Notes under the pieces: model-generated
Told to the model about the DNA's origin: nothing
Seen by the model: the letters and a program-made list of their open reading frames with translations, nothing else
Database searches by the model: none
Made by a program: the position numbers and the translations under genes
In this document: positions 27,176 to 35,662 of the stretch, piece after piece
Position numbering within the stretch: position 1 is the stretch's first letter
Layout: each line of letters opens with the position of its first letter
Assembly (NCBI GenBank): GCA_946221385.1
Contig: CAMIGX010000001.1
Location: 310,001-374,000, forward strand
From: an uncultured Propionimicrobium sp.
GTDB taxonomy: Bacteria; Actinomycetota; Actinomycetes; Propionibacteriales; Propionibacteriaceae
Reading direction: 5' to 3'
DNA length: 64,000 nucleotides

Positions 27176-27796
27176 TCAGTCGAAGAAGTCTTCGTCAATC
27201 TCGACGGCGTAGAAGGTGTCGCTGACTTGGACGCCGACGCGATACTTGATCATCAATTTGGCGAGTTCGGGGCCGTCGATCAAGACAATTCGTTTTGACG
27301 TGGCACGCGCGAACTCGACAGCGCCAGGGCTGAACGTGCTGGTGGTGATGAACAGGCCACGGTCGGCTTGGTTGCCGTCTAGCGCGCCGAAGAAGGCGTG
27401 CACCTCGGGACGCTGCACCGAATTATGAGCACCATAACGCTTTGCTTGGACGTAAACCTTCGACAGTCCGAGCGGGTCTTGATCAAGCACGCCGTCAATG
27501 CCGCCATCTCGAGTCAGCTGCGTTGGCTCCCCGCGACCTTCGGTGCCGCCGTAGCCCATCGCAATCAATAGATCGACCACAGCCTGCTCAAAGAAGGCAG
27601 GCGATTGGCTGCGCAGGCGGTCGAGCAACTGGGCGGCGACGTCTGTTTGAATCGCTCCGACACCGGCATGAATCTGCTCCACAGGATCCAGCGACTGCGC
27701 GGTTTCCAGCGATTGAGAGATTTTTGGCTGGACGTCAGCCTTTGCGCGTTGCCATTCCTGATATTTCGGGAGCTCTTCCAGATCTCTGAGCGTCAA
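27176..27796 (-). CDS. Mrr-type restriction endonuclease, catalytic part (split gene)
   Basis: 206 aa. VVDLLIAMGYGG, then DGGIDGVLDQDPLGLSKVYVQAKRY, gives the Mrr_cat PD-(D/E)xK-like site with D...QxK. RPEVHAFFGALDGNQADRGLFITTSTFSPGAVEFA completes the domain. Mrr cleaves modified DNA (type IV). The usual winged-helix N-terminus is missing here; it is encoded by the gene just upstream, with which this one overlaps by 4 nt (TTGA). Only a TTG at 27796 is available as start. The split may be a frameshifted single gene or true two-subunit translation by coupling. Confidence 0.8.
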   Translation of the reverse strand: MTLRDLEELPKYQEWQRAKADVQPKISQSLETAQSLDPVEQIHAGVGAIQTDVAAQLLDRLRSQSPAFFEQAVVDLLIAMGYGGTEGRGEPTQLTRDGGIDGVLDQDPLGLSKVYVQAKRYGAHNSVQRPEVHAFFGALDGNQADRGLFITTSTFSPGAVEFARATSKRIVLIDGPELAKLMIKYRVGVQVSDTFYAVEIDEDFFD

Positions 27797-28077
27797 TCCG
27801 GATGCCTTGCTAGCAGATCTCTGCCACTTTGATTAATTTGGTATCGGCCGCGCGCAAGGTTATCTACCGCGCCCGCGGTCTTCAGATATGACAGCGCCCA
27901 ACCAGCGCGATTCTCCCATTGCTTTTGCCCAGAACCGAGCAGCACGCTGCGTTCATAGTCGCCGAGGTTCAGCAATTCGGCGGCAGCCTCATAAACCTCG
28001 CGACGCTGCCGGACGACGCCGTCCGAGAGCGCTCGCAGGGTCGGGATCATGTACTGCTCCCAAGTTGGTGCTGACAC
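27793..28077 (-). CDS. Mrr-type restriction endonuclease, N-terminal winged-helix part (split gene)
   Basis: 94 aa: PTWEQYMIPTLRALSDGVVRQRREVYEAAAELL, SGQKQWENRAGWALSYLKTAGAVDNLARGRYQINQSGRDLLARHPD. This is the Mrr_N DNA-recognition domain (PTLR-L-DG, then NR-GWA-SYLK-AG-L---RG-Y-IT--G---L---P). In intact actinobacterial mrr genes the chain runs on into the endonuclease; here a TGA follows HPD at once. GTG at 28077 shares its G with the hsdS stop and has AGGAGGT upstream, so it is the third gene of the hsdM-hsdS-mrr operon. Confidence 0.8.
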   Translation of the reverse strand: MSAPTWEQYMIPTLRALSDGVVRQRREVYEAAAELLNLGDYERSVLLGSGQKQWENRAGWALSYLKTAGAVDNLARGRYQINQSGRDLLARHPD

Positions 28078-29201
28078 TACAGACCTCCTGAGAATGCTTG
28101 GGCTTGAAGGCCAGAATAAAGCTGATGGATGTGATCTTGGAGCGATACCACGGAATCCCTGAGCCCGGAGATTTTTACCTGGGTGTGCTCGAAAACTACC
28201 AACTGTTCGTCGCTAAGGATCGGGAACGGCAACTTTTCCAACTCAGATTTCCGGAGCGAAGGGACAGTCGTCGCAGCCGCCAAGGGATACAAATCAACCG
28301 ATTTCATAAAGGCAAAAAGAAACTGCTGCAAGGAGGATTCTCTTGGAATAGCAGCCATCGCATTGTTATCGATCAGGAGTGGAAGCCCTGCTATGGCGCG
28401 ATTATTGAGACGAATCGCTTCACCAATTTTGGCGAAAAGTACGCTGCCTGGCGGGATCGGAGTCATCCGCATTGTCGCCAAATCGGACTCTGTTACCCAG
28501 TTAGGAGTGCTCACGATGACGGGAGAGTTGGTGCGATCCGCTTGCCCAATGTCGCCAACCTTCGCCACCGGGTAATCACCGTCAGGCCTGCCCTGAAGAG
28601 CGACCGGAAAGCCCACTCCGGAGCGCAGTTCCGCCACTTCACCCAAGGAGGTCCAGCAATCTACCGACTCAATTGCGGACAGATAGCTAGAGCTTTCGAG
28701 CTCATCAAGCTCCTTGAGAACTCGAGAAGTTTGTGACAGAAGCGCGTCGGTGCGGTCGAGGATCGCGGCGATGCGGCGCTGCTCTTCCATTGAGGGAAGC
28801 CCAACACTCAGATTTCTCACAACAGCGGGATCTAGATGCGGCACCGTCGCACCTTTTGCTCTCGCCCGTAAATGTACCCGTTCAGATCGCACGAAATGGG
28901 CAAGATAGGGCGTCCACACCTCGTTCCTATCTTTTGGACGCATACGGGCCAAAGTGCTTCCAATCACGCCGCTAAGCCCGCTTGCTGAGGTTCCAGCATT
29001 CGCCCCATCCCAAGCCAATAGGATGTCCGACTCCTCTGCTACGACCATGCCACTGCCAGGAGCGAATCTAGGCTGCGACTGGCCCCGAAGATCTTCAATC
29101 TGCAGCAAGCGAACGTCACCCGTCATGGGCATAGCTCGAATTGCCTCAGGTTTCCTACCCTTCGTGATCTCCACGAGCTCACCAAGGAGGACTTGCTTCA
29201 C
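28077..29201 (-). CDS. hsdS: type I restriction enzyme, S (specificity) subunit
   Basis: Target-recognition subunit, 374 aa, with two target recognition domains. TRD1 covers about residues 1-150 (LLGELVEITKGRKPEAIRAMPMTGDVRLLQIEDLRGQ) and TRD2 about 185-340. Each is followed by a conserved helix, SMEEQRRIAAILDRTDALLSQTSRVLKELDELESS and its C-terminal counterpart SDEQLVVFEHTQVKISGLRDSVVSLQDHIHQLYSGLQAQAFSG. The start overlaps the hsdM stop (ATGA). The recognised sequence cannot be predicted. Confidence 0.93.
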   Translation of the reverse strand: MKQVLLGELVEITKGRKPEAIRAMPMTGDVRLLQIEDLRGQSQPRFAPGSGMVVAEESDILLAWDGANAGTSASGLSGVIGSTLARMRPKDRNEVWTPYLAHFVRSERVHLRARAKGATVPHLDPAVVRNLSVGLPSMEEQRRIAAILDRTDALLSQTSRVLKELDELESSSYLSAIESVDCWTSLGEVAELRSGVGFPVALQGRPDGDYPVAKVGDIGQADRTNSPVIVSTPNWVTESDLATMRMTPIPPGSVLFAKIGEAIRLNNRAIAGLPLLIDNNAMAAIPRESSLQQFLFAFMKSVDLYPLAAATTVPSLRKSELEKLPFPILSDEQLVVFEHTQVKISGLRDSVVSLQDHIHQLYSGLQAQAFSGGL

Positions 29202-30679
29202 GAAAGCATCGCTTTCAGCTCGGCTAGCCCCGTCATGATTTCCTGCTCCATGGCTTCAATTTCGGCGATGATTTCCAGCGGGGGGCGGTGCTCGACTTCT
29301 TCGTACTCGATTTCTTTGTAGCGGTTTAGCGAGAGGTCGTAGCCCTGGGCGACGATGTCGTCCTTGGGAACCAGGAAGCTCTGCTCGGTGCGGGCACGTT
29401 CACGTTCTGGCGAATTCGCGTCGCCGAGCGTCTGCCAACGAGCCAGCACGTCCGGCAGGTCGTTAGCCTCGATCGGGGTGCGCTTGTCGTCCAGCGAAAA
29501 ACCATCAGCGCGCACGTCATAGAACCAAACGTCCTCGGTGCCGCCCGAATCGGTGCGCGTGAAGAGCAAGATCGCAGTCGACACCCCGGCGTAGGGCTTG
29601 AAGACACCACTGGGCAGCTTGATGACCGCGTCCAGCTTTTGATCTTCGACCAGCATTTTGCGCAGCGCCTTGTGGGCGTTCGTCGAACCAAACAGCACGC
29701 CGTCTGGCACGATGACCGCCGCGCGACCACCGGGCTTGAGCAGCTTCAAGAACAGCGCCATGAACAGCAGCTCGGTCTTCTTGGTCTTGACCACGCGCTG
29801 CAGATCTTTGCTAGTCGCCTCGTAGTCCAACGACCCAGCGAACGGCGGATTAGCCAGGATCAGCGTGTAACGCTCCGAATCCTCCGAAGCACCCTCGGAA
29901 AGCGAATCGCGATAGCGGATGTCTGGCTGCTCGACACCATGCAGCAGCATGTTCATCGAACCGATTCGCAGCATCACATTGTCGAAGTCATAGCCGTGGA
30001 ACATCGAGCCATGGAAATGCTTGCGCTGATTGGCGTCCAGCAACGCTTCGGGATGGTTCTCGCGGATATATTCACTAGCCGCGACCAGGAAGCCTGCCGT
30101 GCCGCAGGCCGGATCGCAGATGCTGTCGGTGGGCTTGGGCGCGGTCATGGCGACCATCAACTCAATGATGTGACGCGGGGTGCGGAACTGACCGTTTTTG
30201 CCGGCCGTCGAAAGCTTCGAAAGCAGATATTCGTAGAGATCGCCGTTGATGTCGCGGTCGTCCAGCGGGATCTGATCGATCATGTCGACGACCTTGGCCA
30301 GCAGCGCTGGAGTCGGGATGGTGAAACGCGCGTCCTTCATGTGTGAGGTGTAGGTCGATTCGTCACCGCCGACCTGCTCACCCAGCCGCTGCAAATAGGG
30401 GAAGACCTCCGTCGAGACGACGCGATACATCGTCGCCGGCTCGAGGTTCTTGAAATTGCTCCAGCGCAGATGCTCTTGACCGGGCAGATACTTCGGGTCT
30501 TCGATCGGCTGACCGGTCAGCAGTGCCTTCTTTTCCGCAGCGGTCTGCATATCGTCCAGCCGCCGCAAAAACAGCAGATAGGTGATCTGCTCAATTACTT
30601 CCAGCGGATTGCTGATGCCACCCGACCAGAATGCGTCCCAGACTCGGTCGATTTTGCTGCGTAGTTCCCCGGTGATCAC
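29198..30679 (-). CDS. hsdM: type I restriction enzyme, M (adenine methyltransferase) subunit
   Basis: N6-adenine methyltransferase, 493 aa. Helical N-terminus VWDAFWSGGISNPLEVIEQITYLLFLRRLDD, then GQFRTPRHIIELMVAM, SAM motif I DPACGTAGFLVAASEYI and catalytic motif IV LANPPFAGSLDY (NPPF). The gene leads an operon hsdM-hsdS-mrr-mrr. GTG at 30679 has TAGACT (30686-30691, minus) 6 nt upstream, so the start is probably leaderless. The promoter region is shared with a divergent AbrB-like fragment. Confidence 0.95.
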   Translation of the reverse strand: MITGELRSKIDRVWDAFWSGGISNPLEVIEQITYLLFLRRLDDMQTAAEKKALLTGQPIEDPKYLPGQEHLRWSNFKNLEPATMYRVVSTEVFPYLQRLGEQVGGDESTYTSHMKDARFTIPTPALLAKVVDMIDQIPLDDRDINGDLYEYLLSKLSTAGKNGQFRTPRHIIELMVAMTAPKPTDSICDPACGTAGFLVAASEYIRENHPEALLDANQRKHFHGSMFHGYDFDNVMLRIGSMNMLLHGVEQPDIRYRDSLSEGASEDSERYTLILANPPFAGSLDYEATSKDLQRVVKTKKTELLFMALFLKLLKPGGRAAVIVPDGVLFGSTNAHKALRKMLVEDQKLDAVIKLPSGVFKPYAGVSTAILLFTRTDSGGTEDVWFYDVRADGFSLDDKRTPIEANDLPDVLARWQTLGDANSPERERARTEQSFLVPKDDIVAQGYDLSLNRYKEIEYEEVEHRPPLEIIAEIEAMEQEIMTGLAELKAMLS

Positions 30680-30813
30680 CCGCCCAGTCTATTTGGGATG
30701 TTCCTTGACGCGCCCAGCCACGCGAGACCTGATCAACCCATGGCTTGTATCGGCGCGAACTGAGAGATCCGAAACTTAAACTGCAAAAGACCGATTTGGG
30801 AGTCAGGTAGAAG

Positions 30814-31116
30814 ATGATGACCGGCACTGTCACGCTAGGCGCGGATGGTGAGTTACACGTCCCAGCGGAGTTGCGCGAACGCAACCGGTGGGGGCCTGGG
30901 ACCGTCCTGCATTTCCTCGAATGCGATGCGGGAGTGGTCATCGTGACTCGACAGCAGTTGCAAGCGCTCGTCCTTGAACAGCTAGGCGCGTCGAAGGAAA
31001 TCGACTCGCCCAGCGCGAAATGCCGCGGCCGGTGTCGACGACTTCACGGCCGAACGGCCACAGCACGTACCCGGCAATGCGGAAGGATGCCAGCCCGAAC
31101 GGGATTGTCACAATGA
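30814..31116 (+). pseudogene. AbrB/MazE-type antitoxin-like gene, 3' end lost
   Basis: The first ~60 codons, starting MMTGTVTLGADGELHVPAELRERNRWGPGTVLHF, form a SpoVT/AbrB swapped-hairpin domain like that of VapB/MazE antitoxins. From about residue 62 on (SPSAKCRGRCRRLHGRT) the frame is low in meaning and antisense to a yccF-like gene. The usual C-terminal toxin-binding helix is absent. The gene therefore appears cut at about 31010, at the left edge of a foreign-looking segment. No toxin gene is near. Confidence 0.6.
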
Positions 31117-31216
31117 GCAGGCACGCCACGACACCGGCGAGCACGTAGCTCAAAAACAGCCAGATGCCGGCGGTGAACAGCCAGATGATATTGAGGACGA
31201 GTTGGAGAAGTTTCAT
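30938..31216 (-). pseudogene. YccF-domain membrane protein, truncated
   Basis: The first ~62 residues, MKLLQLVLNIIWLFTAGIWL then CLLIVTIPFGLASFRIAGYVLWPFGREVVD, are a YccF domain (two membrane helices and the IGIPFG--FRIA-Y-LWPFG block). Complete family members repeat the domain (about 120 aa); here the sequence changes after GREVVDTGRG into a tail with no family character that lies antisense to the AbrB-like fragment. The break is near 31030. Confidence 0.6.
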
Positions 31217-32260
31217 GGCCCCAACTGTAGCTACAGGTCGTGCTTGGCGGAGGACCTTTTTAGGCGAGCAAAAGCAAGCTCACCGCCATAACGGCCATTC
31301 CGCCGACAACCCCGTAGACAGCGGTGTGGTGGCGGCCGGTCGCGATCGCGGTGGGCAGCAGTTTGTCGAAGCTGACAAACACCATCACCCCCGCAATCGC
31401 CGCGAACACCAACCCGAGGGTCTCCGGCCCGATGAACGGCCGCAGCAGCAGATAGCCGACGACCGCACCGAGCGGCTCCGCCAGCCCGGACAGCGTCGCC
31501 CACCACGCCGCGCGCCACTTCGAGCCGGTGGCCTCCCGCATGGGCACGGCCACGGCGACGCCCTCGGGAATGTTGTGGATCGCGATCGCCACGGCAATCG
31601 GCAACGCGATCGACGGGTCCTGCAACGCCACAAAGAACGTGGCGAAGCCCTCAGGTAAGTTGTGCACGGCGATTGCTAAGGCGGTGACCACGCCGACGCG
31701 CTTCATCCGGCTCGCGGCGCGCACATCGGGTTCCTCGTGCGGATTGATGTCCGGCGGCACGAACCGGTCGATGAGCGCGATGAGCGCGATCCCGCCGAAA
31801 AACGCCGCCGTTGCCCACACCTCGGCGCGCTCCCACCCCGCCTCGCGCAGCCCGTCGACGCCTTCGGGGAGCAGTTCGCCCAAGGAAATGAACACCATCA
31901 CCCCGGCGGACAAACCCAGGGCTCCCGCCAAAAAGCGCTCGTCGGGGAAACGTTTGAGGGCGACGATGAGGCCGCCAAGGCCCGTCGATAAGCCCGCGAA
32001 CAAGCTGAACGCGAAAGCGACGGCGAGTTCTGTCATGAAAGCAGCCTACAGTAGGGGCCATGACTACCGCGAACATCTACAGCGACGCAGAACTCCACCC
32101 CACCAAAGACGAATTCGCCGCCCAATTCTCCACACTTCAGCAGGTCGACGGCTCCTACCGCGCGTGCGACCGCGACGACAAGGTCGGCATCGAAGTGCTC
32201 GTCGGCCAATCCTTGGTGGATTCCCTCATCGTGCAACGAAGAGAAGAAGTCCAGGCAGAT
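31010..32260. other. foreign-looking mosaic segment with truncated genes at both ends
   Basis: Between about 31010 and 32260 lie a yccF fragment (cut on its left), an intact zupT gene and a fragment of an unrelated gene (cut on its right). The abrB-like gene on the outside left is also cut. The segment has more GC at third codon positions than its neighbours. This is the pattern of a recombination or acquisition event between hsdM and glyA. No insertion sequence, integrase or flanking repeat was seen. Confidence 0.5.
31260..32036 (-). CDS. zupT: ZIP family divalent metal transporter
   Basis: Membrane importer of zinc and other divalent metals, 258 aa, about eight helices. The two metal-binding helices carry [14 protein letters not shown] and [14 protein letters not shown], the HNxPEG repeats diagnostic of the ZupT branch. 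The cytosolic loop ([19 protein letters not shown]) has a few acidic residues and one His. Start ATG is followed by [21 protein letters not shown]. Codon use is richer in C/G at third positions than neighbours, hinting at transfer from another actinobacterium. It is flanked by truncated genes. Confidence 0.9.
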   Translation of the reverse strand: MTELAVAFAFSLFAGLSTGLGGLIVALKRFPDERFLAGALGLSAGVMVFISLGELLPEGVDGLREAGWERAEVWATAAFFGGIALIALIDRFVPPDINPHEEPDVRAASRMKRVGVVTALAIAVHNLPEGFATFFVALQDPSIALPIAVAIAIHNIPEGVAVAVPMREATGSKWRAAWWATLSGLAEPLGAVVGYLLLRPFIGPETLGLVFAAIAGVMVFVSFDKLLPTAIATGRHHTAVYGVVGGMAVMAVSLLLLA

Positions 32261-32266
32261 TCCTGA
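32060..32266 (+). pseudogene. fragment resembling the CG0192/maltokinase N-terminal cap family
   Basis: About 55 meaningful codons: [47 protein letters not shown]. The pattern A-IY-DAEL-PTK-E, L--V-GSYR--D-DG-VGIE-LV resembles the N-terminal part of actinobacterial maltokinase-cap proteins, about 180 aa or more. After VGQS the sequence loses it and stops. It is probably the right-hand broken end of the foreign-looking segment. Confidence 0.5.
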
Positions 32267-32298
32267 CGGTAGAATGCTTCCTCGATAACGGAGGATGC

Positions 32299-33732
32299 AT
32301 GAATCAAAACTTCAGCGAGATCTACCAGTCAATCTTGGGCGTCGTCGAGGGCGTCGAGCCACGGATCGCCGACGCAATGCGCAGCGAGCTGGCCGACCAG
32401 CGCGCATCATTGAAGCTGATCGCGTCTGAAAATTACGCGAGCTTACCGACGCTGCTCACGATGGGCTCGTGGCTGAGCGACAAATACGCTGAAGGCACCG
32501 TCGGACACCGTTTCTACGCTGGCTGCCAGAACGTCGACACCGTCGAATCCGTCGCCGCTGAGCACGCCCGCGAACTCTTCGGCGCCGACTACGCCTACGT
32601 CCAACCGCACTCTGGCATTGACGCCAATCTGGTCGCCTATTGGGCGATCTTGGCCCACCACGTCGAGGGCCCGGCGCTGGAAAAGTTCAGCGCTAAGAAT
32701 GTCAACGACCTCTCGGAAGCCGACTGGGCGCAATTACGAGCTGACTTGGGCAATCAGCGCGTCATGGGCATGAGCCTGGACGCCGGCGGCCACCTGACGC
32801 ACGGCTTCCGCCACAACATTTCGGGCAAGATGTTCGAGCAGCGCAGCTATGGCACCGATCCCGAAACTGGCCTGCTCGATTACGGCGCATTGCTCGAACA
32901 GGCGAAGCAGTTCAAGCCGCTGATCATCGTCGCCGGCTATTCGGCCTACCCGCGTCGGGTGAATTTCGCCAAGATGCGCGAGATCGCAGACGAAGTCGGC
33001 GCGGTCTTGATGGTGGACATGGCGCACTTCGCTGGCCTGGTGGCCGGCAAGGTCTTCACTGGCGACGAAGATCCGATTCCTTTCGGCGACATCGTCACCA
33101 CGACCACCCACAAATCACTGCGCGGCCCGCGCGGCGGCATGGTGCTGGCTACCGAGAAATATGCCGCTGACGTCGACCGTGGCTGTCCGATGGTGTTGGG
33201 CGGCCCGCTGCCGCACGTCATGGCCGCCAAGGCCGTCGCGCTCGCCGAAGCCCGCCAAGCCAGCTTCCAAAGCTATGCCGCCCAGGTCGCCGCAAACGCC
33301 AAGGCACTGGCTGACGGCCTGCTCAAGCGCGGCGTCACGCTGGTCACCGGCGGCACCGACAATCACCTCATGCTGCTCGACGTGACTAGCTCTTTTGGTC
33401 TGACCGGACGTCAAGCCGAGTCCGCGCTGCTGGACGCGGGCATCGTCACCAACCGCAACTCGATCCCCCGCGACCCCAACGGCGCTTGGTACACCTCGGG
33501 CATCCGCGTCGGCACCCCGGCGCTGACCAGCCGCGGATTCACCGAGGCCGACATGGACGTCGTCGCCGAACTCATTGCCGACACCCTGAATGGCACCACG
33601 CCGACGACCGCGTCGGACGGCAAGCCTGGCAAGGCGAAGTATCAGATGGTTGACGGTCTGGCCGAACGCACCCACGCGCAAGCTGCGGAGCTGTTGGGCA
33701 ATCATCCGCTCTACCCGGATTTGCAACTGTGA
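32299..33732 (+). CDS. glyA: serine hydroxymethyltransferase, long form
   Basis: PLP enzyme interconverting serine and glycine with transfer of a one-carbon unit to tetrahydrofolate. 477 aa, longer than the usual 415-435. The blocks are [57 protein letters not shown] and the Schiff-base Lys in [15 protein letters not shown]. Extra length lies partly near residues 125-150 ([24 protein letters not shown]) between the PLP-domain segments. The ATG at 32299 has GGAGG at 32290-32294. TAGAAT about 25 nt upstream may be the -10 box. The frame is open far upstream, antisense to zupT, but that is not gene sequence. Confidence 0.94.
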   Translation: MNQNFSEIYQSILGVVEGVEPRIADAMRSELADQRASLKLIASENYASLPTLLTMGSWLSDKYAEGTVGHRFYAGCQNVDTVESVAAEHARELFGADYAYVQPHSGIDANLVAYWAILAHHVEGPALEKFSAKNVNDLSEADWAQLRADLGNQRVMGMSLDAGGHLTHGFRHNISGKMFEQRSYGTDPETGLLDYGALLEQAKQFKPLIIVAGYSAYPRRVNFAKMREIADEVGAVLMVDMAHFAGLVAGKVFTGDEDPIPFGDIVTTTTHKSLRGPRGGMVLATEKYAADVDRGCPMVLGGPLPHVMAAKAVALAEARQASFQSYAAQVAANAKALADGLLKRGVTLVTGGTDNHLMLLDVTSSFGLTGRQAESALLDAGIVTNRNSIPRDPNGAWYTSGIRVGTPALTSRGFTEADMDVVAELIADTLNGTTPTTASDGKPGKAKYQMVDGLAERTHAQAAELLGNHPLYPDLQL

Positions 33733-33751
33733 GGCTGCGTCCCTGACGAAA

Positions 33752-33787
33752 ACGGCCCCGGATGAGCTGAATGCTCGCCGGGGCCGT
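33752..33787 (+). terminator. bidirectional terminator after glyA
   Basis: ACGGCCCCGG (33752-33761) pairs with CCGGGGCCGT (33778-33787). The 16-nt loop has an inner GAGC/GCTC. It lies between the convergent glyA and DUF2207 genes. Confidence 0.8.
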
Positions 33788-33803
33788 CTGCTAGTTGAGC
33801 AAA

Positions 33804-35519
33804 TCATCCACGCGAATAAAGCTTGCCTTCAATCGTGGTGATGAAAGCGTCCAAACTCATCGGCAGATCCGACAGCTGCCAGGTCGCCGGCGCTCGGTAC
33901 CAGTGCAGATCGTCGGGATCGGGCACACCCGGGTCATCGTCAGCATCAGCGAGCGCCTGCAGCCAACGCTCCTGAGCGCCGAGTACGACCGCGTAGGGCA
34001 AGATTCGGCTGATTTCGTCATATTCTTCGCCGTGCGGCGCCTGAGTGGTCGGCTGCGTCTGCAGGTGAATCGCGGTCGCCTGCAGACCCTGATAGACACT
34101 GCTACCCAGTGGGCTACGGCGCGGCATCTGTTGGGCGACGAAGATCAAGCCGACGGCTAGACCGACCAGCACTAGACCCGTCAAACCAAAGCGGGTGAAA
34201 GCGACCAGCAGACCCAAGCCGATCAAGGCGACGACCAGAGCGCCAATGCCCATCCGCGCATAATTACGCCGCACCTGGTCTGGGTTCGCGGGGAACCAGC
34301 CACGAGTGACGGCTTCGCCGTAGATCGCGTCTTGGATCGGGGCGAGCTGCTGGACGACATTGTCGCCGATCTGCGAGACCAACAGCGGAGCGCCGTCAGC
34401 AGTGACCAGCGCATCAAGCATGAGCTTTTCGTACTCGAGCAGCTCATCCTTGCCGTGCTCACCACGCTCCAACGCCCAGTCCAGCGGCGAGTGCGGAGAA
34501 CGACGCTCTTGTTCGACGATGCGCAAGTGGCCGCGCTGCGCCAAATCGAGGATCGTCGCGGTGACGTCGACCGGATCGACCCGCTCATCAGCGATGGTGC
34601 CGATCTCACCGGGGCGCACATCCTCGCTCAAGGTGAACCGCGTCTGACCGTCGCCGACAGGCTCAAAACGGGCGACTAGCGCCGGAGTCGCGGCCTCGTC
34701 ACGGCCACGCCGGCGGAACAGCGCCAACAGCAGCAGCGAGCCGAGCAGTGCGGCGCCCAGCGCCGTCAACAGCTGCGGCCAATCAGCTGAAAAAGCGCGG
34801 TCCAACGTCCACAGCTCGCGGACCATTTCGTTGGCAGCGATGTCGCGCTCGGCGACCTTGAAGCTAAAGACGACGACCTGCCCCGCGCCCAGCGCGCCGT
34901 TGGCGAATTGCGGTTGACGAGCCTCAAAGGTCGATGCCGAGACCGTGTCGCAGGTCGTCAGCTGGGCTGGCGCGCCCGACTGGCAATCAACGTCCAAGAC
35001 GAACGCCGGACCGACCTCAATTTCACCAGAGACGCTACGCACCGCGACGCTCAAGCCCTGCAGCATACGCCAGCGGACCTCCGTCAACCGATCGCCTTGA
35101 CGCATCGGCGGCCCGGCGAAAGCAGCGCCCTTGACTTGATAGGAGATCTCAATCGGACGATTGCCAGCCTTGGCGCCGTCCACGCTGATGACGCGATAGT
35201 TGCCCTCGTCGGTGATCTCCGGCTCCAGATCAGTGCCGCCAGCGGTCACCTTGATGTCGCTGATCTCGAAGTCGTAGACCGAATAGTCCAAGCCGCGCAT
35301 CGACTTCTCGAGCCGTTGCGTGAAGGTCGGCGCGGTACCTGGGAAGGTGATCGTCTCAGTGATCGACAAGGTGCCGTCTTGAGCGACCTGTCCCGACACC
35401 TCATAGCTGTCGGCCGCGGTCTCTGCGAACGCCTGACGCGGCGTTAGCACACCCAGCAGCATCGTCAGGATCGCGACGAACGCTAGGAGCGCCCGCGTGC
35501 CAGTCTTTTGGTTGGTCAC
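33804..35519 (-). CDS. DUF2207 domain membrane protein
   Basis: 571 aa. A signal peptide (LLAFVAILTMLLGVLTPRQAFA) precedes an extracytoplasmic domain with DGTLSITETITFPG, FTQRLEKSMRG and RPIEISYQVKGA. A membrane helix follows near residue 250 (LLTALGAALLGSLLLLALFRRRGRDE), then a cytoplasmic domain with a winged-helix-like stretch (PVDVTATILDLAQRGHLRI). Two more helices and a cytoplasmic tail end it. This is the DUF2207 layout common in actinobacteria; the role is unknown. GTG at 35519 with AAAGAGGTG upstream is the start. It is divergent from the metallopeptidase. Confidence 0.88.
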   Translation of the reverse strand: MTNQKTGTRALLAFVAILTMLLGVLTPRQAFAETAADSYEVSGQVAQDGTLSITETITFPGTAPTFTQRLEKSMRGLDYSVYDFEISDIKVTAGGTDLEPEITDEGNYRVISVDGAKAGNRPIEISYQVKGAAFAGPPMRQGDRLTEVRWRMLQGLSVAVRSVSGEIEVGPAFVLDVDCQSGAPAQLTTCDTVSASTFEARQPQFANGALGAGQVVVFSFKVAERDIAANEMVRELWTLDRAFSADWPQLLTALGAALLGSLLLLALFRRRGRDEAATPALVARFEPVGDGQTRFTLSEDVRPGEIGTIADERVDPVDVTATILDLAQRGHLRIVEQERRSPHSPLDWALERGEHGKDELLEYEKLMLDALVTADGAPLLVSQIGDNVVQQLAPIQDAIYGEAVTRGWFPANPDQVRRNYARMGIGALVVALIGLGLLVAFTRFGLTGLVLVGLAVGLIFVAQQMPRRSPLGSSVYQGLQATAIHLQTQPTTQAPHGEEYDEISRILPYAVVLGAQERWLQALADADDDPGVPDPDDLHWYRAPATWQLSDLPMSLDAFITTIEGKLYSRG

Positions 35520-35662
35520 ACCACACCTCTTTCGGCAGACAAAATCGGCCAGCGAGACGAGTTACTGGGCTGGCTTCTGGTGACCAAAATAGCCGAACAG
35601 CAGCCGTCCTGCCGAGAACTTTCAGCACGACGCAGCGCCCTGAGCCAGGTAGGCTGGCCAGC

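Noticed and set aside
31010..32260. Insertion sequence or integrase around the mosaic segment
   Set aside because: No transposase or integrase frame, terminal inverted repeats or target duplication were found.
31528..32298. Long N-terminal extension of the glyA reading frame
   Set aside because: It runs antisense to zupT; GlyA homology and a GGAGG site start at 32299.
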